Below, piece after piece: positions 57,437 to 64,000 of a DNA stretch of 64,000 nt (position 1 is its first letter; each line of letters opens with the position of its first letter). Made by a program: the position numbers and the translations under genes. The DNA lies in the NCBI GenBank assembly GCA_020310875.1, contig MU260066.1, positions 521,001-585,000 of the forward strand, read 5' to 3'. The notes below the pieces were generated by a model. That model had not been told where the DNA came from. It did not search any database and worked only from the letters and a program-made list of their open reading frames with translations. The DNA is from Ceratopteris richardii (lineage: Eukaryota > Streptophyta > Polypodiopsida > Polypodiales > Pteridaceae).

Positions 57437-58484
57437 TGTGTGTGTGTGTGTGTGTGTGTGTGAGTTGTAATGACACCTTTTGAGAGCACAATGGAGTATG
57501 GTCTTTGTTGTCACTATGTGTGTCATGTTCTATGTCTGTGAGAATGAGGACAAAGCCTACACTCTTCATAGAGAACCCCCTTGAGCTCAAAACATCCACC
57601 AACTTACTTAAAAATGGAGAATATCTCTAGTTATACATTCTACATGGGAGATAGTTAATGGACATGTTGTGGTCCATGGATCTTTAGAATGGGAGGATGT
57701 GCAGTTGGATAGGGTAGCATCCACCATGTAAAATGGGGCCAACTAGAATCGACATACAACAAACAAAGGGCTGGAATGTTTGAGAGGCCAGTAGAGTCCA
57801 GACAAATAGAGGTAAGTCACAATTGGAGGAAAGCAGCCCTATATGGGGGATGAATATTGATGTGCAAAGTGAAAGGAAAGTATGAAAGATAGACACACAT
57901 ATAAATACTAGGAAAGACAACCAAGAAAGAAAAGAAGGGGATTTGAGAAGAGATTTAGGAAATCATGGAGGGCAGCTGACTAGATGGATGAGGGTACTTC
58001 TTTGTGTTGGGATCTTTGAAAGCAACTTCGACTGGGAGGGCTGTAGAAAATTCTAGGCTAGAGGATTCTCAAGACATGAAAAAGATGGACAACAACTTTA
58101 GATATGGTGAGCACTTGAAAGAAAAATAAAACACTCGATGGAGAGATTAGAGGGAGGTTTGCTTGCTTCAGCTTGGTTGAGACAAGAGAGTGAGGTGAAA
58201 GTGGCAGAAGTTGGAGGATTTTGGTGAGAACCTCATAAAGCCTAGAGATAGCTGAGACAAGTGACCTATGTGAATGAAAAGTAAAGAAAGGGAGATTAGG
58301 AGAAGACCATCAGTAGCATGGGAAAACGTTGAAACGATGTAGCCAATGATGGTTGAAGGAAGAAAATTTCAAGGAAAAACATTTAGAGATGATTCAGGAG
58401 GATAATAAAAGAGGAAGGAGGATTTCAACCATGGTCTTTTGAAGGCAATACTGCAGATGTTTTGTGAGGATAATTGACAATTTC
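56398..58484. other. unassigned region between C and E
   Basis: No protein domain, RNA gene or element end recognised. Frames are short and those near 57240-57470 are artefacts of the microsatellite. The left end was joined to 31337 before C inserted. The right part (57600-58480) is purine-rich. Confidence 0.5.
57398..57462 (+). repeat. compound GT/GA microsatellite
   Basis: A GT run, a short GA run (gagagagagagag) and a second GT run. A smaller GA run lies near 57240. Confidence 0.95.
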
Positions 58485-59423
58485 ACCTAAATCCACAAAA
58501 AAATCACCCAAGTGTTTTGGAACAAGTATCTCAAAAGTTTGAGTCAAGACAGACTAGTTGCAAAATGACTAGCTCCCAAAACTTGCTAATTTTTACATAT
58601 ACTTGCTGGAAAAAATGAATAGTGCTCTCAACTTGGTAGGAATTAGAAAAATTCCTTTTGGAAATAGCAAATAGACTTATTTAGCTTGTTAATCAAAGTT
58701 AGAACATTTCAATTCATCAATTGAGCACTAAGAACAAGTTTTAACAAAATTTGGAACACTCTTGCCATTTTCGAGGCTCTCTAGAGATTGATTAGTGAGT
58801 AGTAAAACAGAGATTTCTCACAAATGGTTAATCCAATGACATGAAATTTTGCAACATAAACTAAACTTAGAGAGAAATCCAATGCACAGAAAAAAGATTA
58901 CATATAGCCCAAGATATGAGCTTTTGAAGTTACTGCTCTGAGTGAGTATAGCAGAGAACAAAACTGAGGAGTAAATGATGAATGTATAGATTCACATATA
59001 ATTACAACCACATTGCCAATGAATATTTGCACAATGGGAGTAGAATGATAGAGCTATGGATTAAGCTCTTCAATCTTCTAGAAATGAACATGAAGTGGGC
59101 ACGAATCAAGCTCTCCTATGGTGACTTCCTTCTTGCTCTTTTTATAGCTACTTTTGGAGGTAATTTTGAATTTGAATTCAAACAACTTCACCTAAAAGTG
59201 ATGCTAGGAATTAGGAGATATTCTCTCAGGTGATGGATTCATGTTTTTAGGTAGTTAGAGCCACGAATTTCCTTTTTACATCATGGATGAGTTAAGCCAT
59301 TCTTTCTTTCACAATTATAAGAGATAAAATGTACTCTTTTACAAGAGGTGTTCATATGTCTACACATATGACTACAAATGAACATCATATCAAGCATGTG
59401 GGCTTGGGTAAAATGCACCAAGA
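58485..59423 (-). repeat. 3' LTR of element E, partial
   Basis: Aligns in reverse to the D LTR. TATAAAAAG lies at 59138-59146 (minus) with the TTTGAATTCAAA-type inverted repeat at 59165-59182, 18 bases upstream. Confidence 0.9.
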
Positions 59424-59435
59424 TCTCCCCCTCAA
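59424..59435 (-). other. polypurine tract of element E
   Basis: The minus strand reads TTGAGGGGGAGA, like B, C and D. Confidence 0.85.
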
Positions 59436-59465
59436 GCCTTACATGCTTGGCCTCCAAATAAGTCT

Positions 59466-62400
59466 TCAATTGTCCTTGATTTCTTGCAAGCCAATCATCA
59501 ACTTGAATCTACTCAATTTTGTACCATCAAGAGCTTTAGTCAACATGTCTGCACATTGCATATCTCTAGAGACATAGGATAGTTGAATATCCTTGCTCAT
59601 TAGCTTCTCCCTTAAATAATGGTAGTGGACTTCAATATGCTTGGTTCTAGCATTGTATATCGCATTAGCTGCAAGATGTAGTGAGCTTGTCTTGTCACCA
59701 AAAATGTGAGGTGTTGAAGAATGAAGTCCAAAATCTATACACAAACATTTTAACCACATGATTTCATGAGTTGCATTAGCCAAACCTCTATATTCGGCTT
59801 CCATAGAAGATAATGCCATTGTTGGTTGCTTCATGGATGACCAAGAAATGATTTTTGAACCTGCAAATGATACATACCCGGATGTGCTTCTTCTATCATC
59901 TCTAGATCCGGCCCAATCCGCATCTGAGTAGGCCTCTAGCTCAATATCTGAAGTAAATGGATAAAAAAAACCTTCATTAATGGTCCCCTTTAGGTACTTG
60001 AGGAATCTTTTGGCCGCTTCCATATGTGGTCTCCTCGCCTTATGCATAAATTGACTCAATATGCTAACACTATAGCATATATCCACCCTTGTGAGTGTTG
60101 CATAGTTCAAAATTCCAACCAAGCTTTGATAGCTTGTGATGTCTTCAATTGGCTCTCCTTCATAAGCACTAAGCTTATGATTTTGCTCCATAGGTGTACC
60201 TGCACACTTGGAGTTTTCCATCTTGAACTTGATGAGCATGTCATGCACATACTTCCTTTGTGTGATGTATATACCTAAACCTGTGTAGATTAACTCCAAT
60301 CCAAGAAAATAAGTGAGTGGTCCAAGATCACTTATTTTAAACTCCTCCTTTATTTGATTCTTTACATGTTTGATTCCTTCAAGATAATTCCCTGTGATAA
60401 TAATATCATCAACATACACACATAGATAGATCACTTCATATCCATTCCTCTTTATGAACAAAGAGGTATCCACCATGCTCGCTTTGAATCCTTGGTCCTA
60501 CAAATAAGTCACCAATCTGAAATTCCAAGCTCTTGGAGCTTGTTTCAATCGATACAAAGCTTTCTTTAATTTGCATACATAGTAAGGATGATGTGCATGC
60601 TCATATCTAGGAGGTTGTGCCATATACACTTCCTCAAGAAATCCATCCATTTAAGAAAGCATTCTTTACATCAAGTTGATAGAGCTTCCAATTTCCAGAT
60701 GTAGCAAGACTAATGAGAACCCTAATTCTAGGAATTTTTGCAATAGGAGAGAAAGTCTCCTCATAATCAATACCATGGGTTTGAGCAAACCCTTTAGCAA
60801 CTAACCTTGCTTTATGTCTATTTATACTTCCATCTGGATTCCTCTTGATTTTGTATATCCATCGAGATCCAATTACCTTCATAGATGGCTTGTTAGGTAC
60901 AAGCTCCCAAGTCTCATTCTCCTTCAAGGCTTCCATTTCTTCATCCATTGCATCTCTCCAAGCTTTCTTGCTTTGTGATTCTTCAAATGTGGTAGGTTCT
61001 TCATTGGTTGAATCCCTTGTAATGTAGATTGAGAGCTTGGTGACCAAAGAAGTATCATAACCATACCTCTCTGGTTTCTTCTTCTCTCTTGAAAACCTTC
61101 TAAGTGGTTGATGTGAGATCTCGGGTCCATATGTAGCATCTTGCATCTTTGCTTTACCTTTGAGCTTCCATAGCTTTAGTCTTTCCAAGCCTTCTAGGTC
61201 AATCTCCGAATCACTTTCTTCAATTTACTTTGGTTCCTTTGGTTGAAGTGATGGAAAATCTTCATCCAAGTCATAAGGCAGCTTCACTTTCCTGTCATCA
61301 TCAAACCATGATTTGTTCTCATCAAAAATTACGTCTCTACTCACAAAAAATCCTTTATTAGTCAGATTTTATAATCTATGTCCTTTTTGGTTTTGGTCAC
61401 AACCAATAAATATGCACTTCTCTGCCTTGGTATCCAATTTCCCTCTTACTTGAGAAGGAATGTGAGCATAGGCTAAGCATCCAAAGATTTTGCAATGCTC
61501 TAGACTAGGTCTTCTTCCATTCCACACTTCATATGGAGTGGTTCCATCTAGTGACTTAGATGGAAGTCTATTTATGAGATATGTTGTTGTAGACACAACT
61601 TCTACCCATAGGTAGTTTGACAATCCCTTTTCATTGAGCATGGACCTTGCGGCTTCAAGAATAGCTCTATTTCTCCTCTCTACTACACCATTGCGTTTGG
61701 GTGTATACCTTATAGTGAATTCCCTTTTAATGCCTCTTTCATGCAAGTAGGCATCAAATTCAGAAGAGAAGTATTCTCCTCCACCATCTGATCTGAGTCT
61801 TTTCAAAGTCATACCTGTTTGGTTTTCAACAAGAGCAACATACTTCTTAAAGCAATTAAAAACTTCATCCTTGTGCTTCATGAAAAACAGAATGGTCCAT
61901 GTGCTACAATCATCTATGAAAGACACATAATATCTTGAGCCTGATATAGATGGCTCCTTACTAGGACCCCACACATCTGTGTGCACTAGATCCAAAAGAT
62001 TTTGATACACATATCCCTTCCTATTGAAAGTTTGTCTATGAGCCTTTTAGAATTGACAAGCTTCACACTTATAAATCATGTATTTCCTTGTGATATTAGG
62101 CAAACCAAGTACAATTTGGTCCCTGCAAATTTGTTTGAGTGTCCTCTCACCCATGTGAGCAAGCCTTTTGTGACATATCTCCAACTCTGTGAGAGTTTGA
62201 GATCTGTAGCTAAATAAAGCTATGTTCTTTGTATCTTCCACTTCAAAAGTGAAAAGTCTTCCTATCTTTTCTCCTTTGGAGATCCTTCTAAAGCCTTGCC
62301 TTGGGTCTTCAACATATGCTCCAAATCTTTGAATCTAACATGCAATCATTTTTCAACAATCTGCCCAACACTTATTAAATTTTTGGTAATTGTAGGGACA

Positions 62401-62630
62401 TACAAGACTTTGCTTAAGAGTTTCATATTCCCATCTGATGTCTTCATGTTACCTATCTTCTCCATTGAGTGCTTTGTATCATCTCCTCTTTGCACTTCAT
62501 GTTTTTTGTGAGGATCTTCCAAATCAGAAGGTAAAGCCACATTTCCTGCTACATGATTTGAGCATCCCGAATCAATGTAAAAGATGTGATCATCATCCTT
62601 ACCCTTCTTTGCTAATAGATTCATAATCAA
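59466..62630 (-). pseudogene. pol region of copia element E
   Basis: From right to left: protease DSGCSNHVAGN near 62545-62575, pre-integrase finger near 62050-62215, integrase core near 61620-62010 (HTDVWGPSKEPSISGSRYY), linker FGCLAYAHIPSQVRGKLD near 61440-61490, reverse transcriptase near 60330-60960 (KNAFLNGW near 60640, YVDDIIITG near 60400), RNase H near 59590-59950 (YSDADWAGSRDDRRSTSGYV near 59910). Same order and family as D. Broken; about six breaks. Confidence 0.93.
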
Positions 62631-62779
62631 TAATGAATCTTCTTGACTTTGTTCCTTTGCATAGTTATTGTAATATCTTCTTCCTCTATGGCCACTTTGA
62701 TAGTTGTTGTTGTAATTGTTGTTGTTGTTGTTGTTGTAGTCTCCATTGTATCTGCCTCTATTTGATCCATAGCCACCTC

Positions 62780-63642
62780 TATTGAATCCTCTTCCTCTTG
62801 AGTTCCTCGGGTTCCTGAAACATTCTGATTAGATAAGGCACATATATTGCAAGATTGAGATGATTGGAATCCCCCCTAGCCTTGCTTTCCACTTCTACCT
62901 CTTCCTCTACCTGCAAAGTTTGCTTGGAAAGAGCTACCTTCATCTTCATTCTTCTTATTCTTTGACTTGTCCTTGACCTTTGCCTTATCAAAACATAAGG
63001 GAAAAGTTTGATTACTTCCTGAGGACTCACCACCTTTGATAATCTTTGCTTCATGAGTGAAGAGTTGGCCCATGAGTGTGTTGAGGTCGTGTACATGTAT
63101 ATCCATGTACAAATCCATGGTTGTTGTCAAGGACTCCCACTTGTCATCTGATTTGATTCCATTTATGATTTGTCTAATGATTTGTTCCTCTTCAATTACG
63201 TCTCCAATGCTTCCAAGTTGATCTGAAATCTTTTTCATATTTGTGACATAATCAGACACACTTTGCTTGGGGCTTTTCTTCATTGTTGTGAACTCCATCC
63301 ATAAATCTTCCTTGCTCGAGTGTTGGAGGAGAAGAAAGAAGCAAGTGCATTCCAAGTCTCTCTTGATGTCTTGAATCCCATGAAATGAGGTAAAAGAAAA
63401 TCAGAGATTGAGTTTAGAATATAGGACCTTGCAAGTGCATCCTTTGAACACCAATTTGAAAGTTTTTCCTCTTCTTCAAGTGATGGTTGCCCTTTGTTCC
63501 TCATGGTTTGCGTAGCTTCATCTCCAAATCTGTATCCAAATAGATTCCTCCCTTGAAGATAAGACTCCATCCTTAGAGACCATGTTGGGTAGTTTTTTCT
63601 ATCCAATTTGTCAATTGTTGATGGAAATCCATCTTCAATGTT
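62780..63642 (-). pseudogene. gag region of copia element E
   Basis: Minus-strand UBN2-type gag of the D family. The N-terminus corresponds to EDGFPSTIDKLDRKNYPTW near 63590-63640; capsid helices follow (WCSKDALARSYILNSISDFL near 63430, KKISDQLGSIGDVIEEEQII near 63200). Lys-rich, RG-rich and knuckle regions lie towards 62800, then Asn/Tyr codon repeats near 62680-62770. Broken; about three breaks. Confidence 0.88.
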
Positions 63643-63652
63643 GATTGACTAT

Positions 63653-63664
63653 GCTTTGATACTA
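63653..63664 (-). other. primer-binding site of element E
   Basis: The minus strand reads TAGTATCAAAGC, two mismatches from the initiator-Met complement, at the position expected from D. Confidence 0.75.
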
Positions 63665-63665
63665 C

Positions 63666-64000
63666 TATGAAGAGAGATGGTGGATGCAATCTAAAGATGA
63701 GTTGGTGCTTCTACAACCAGCTTCACACCATCCAAATAAGACTTCCGATTTGGTTAATAGACCCTTTGAGCTTCCTAAATACACAAAAAATTCACCTAGG
63801 TGTTTTTGAACTAGTATCTCAAAAGTTTGAGTCAAGACAAACTAGTTGCAAAATGACTAGCTCCCAAAACTTGCTATTTTTGTACATACACCTACTAGTA
63901 AAAATGAGCAGTGCTCTCAACCTGGTAGGAATTAGAAAAATTCCTTTTGGAAATAGCAAACAAACTTAGATAGCTTGCTAATACAAGTTACTTCAATTGA
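63666..64000 (-). repeat. 5' LTR of element E, cut by window edge
   Basis: Reverse match to the last 335 bases of the D LTR, ending CTCTCTTCATA on the minus strand. Confidence 0.9.

Larger units (their letters stand above)
58485..64000 (-). mobile_element. copia element E, D family, runs off the window
   Basis: Minus-strand relative of D: 3' LTR 58485-59423, pol, gag, primer site and the start of the 5' LTR from 63666. Coding and LTR sequence match D closely but with clearly more differences than D's own LTR pair. The left end is partial and no target duplication can be tested. Broken; about eight breaks. Confidence 0.93.

Noticed and set aside
57129-57602. 157-residue minus-strand frame with TH/LS repeats
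   Set aside because: The repeats are the translated GT/GA microsatellite; the rest has no recognisable domain.

Overview
The window is nuclear DNA of a land plant and consists almost wholly of nested, decaying retrotransposons. Evidence: several Ty1/copia elements with initiator-Met tRNA primer sites, Ty3/gypsy elements of the Athila/Tat type with an Asp-tRNA primer site, an L1-type LINE, AT-rich DNA, and no recognisable intact host gene, tRNA or rRNA. Such density suggests a large repeat-rich genome (a gymnosperm would fit), but the species cannot be read from the sequence.

Layout. 1-543: 5' end of a small minus-strand LTR element (X) lying in the gag of copia element A. A is split: LTR and gag on the minus strand at 544-1668, pol and the other LTR on the plus strand at about 7740-10247. 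Both A LTRs abut AT-rich leader DNA of a gypsy relic (K: 1669-2560 and 10248-12479), which fits one inversion. Between them are a gypsy 3' end (J, 6986-7735) and about 4 kb that I cannot assign. 12480-22812: three partial copia elements, H (minus), G (plus) and F (minus). 22813-29178: copia element B with CAAAG target duplications. 29183-31337: a gypsy LTR scrap and unassigned DNA.

31338-56397 is one old copia element (C) opened by later insertions: the gypsy element Gy1 (31380-42764) in its 5' LTR, an L1 LINE in its 3' LTR, and the youngest-looking element, copia D (48824-55250), inside the LINE. Each junction is supported by target-site duplications (TATAG/TATGG, CTTAT, CAAGTTTTGG, GACCT). 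56398-58484 is unassigned; 58485-64000 is copia element E, a minus-strand relative of D that runs off the window.

The most notable object is Gy1. Besides gag, protease, RT and RNase H it has an ORF before gag, a second retropepsin-like ORF after pol, a basic ORF with repeated W-V-P-K-K motifs, a leader minisatellite with a palindromic core and, near its 3' end, a fragment of a plant ARGONAUTE gene (41053-41503) flanked by a diverged direct duplication of element DNA. The fragment keeps the MID-domain residues that bind the guide-RNA 5' phosphate. It looks like host-gene capture of an RNA-silencing gene by an element that silencing normally represses.
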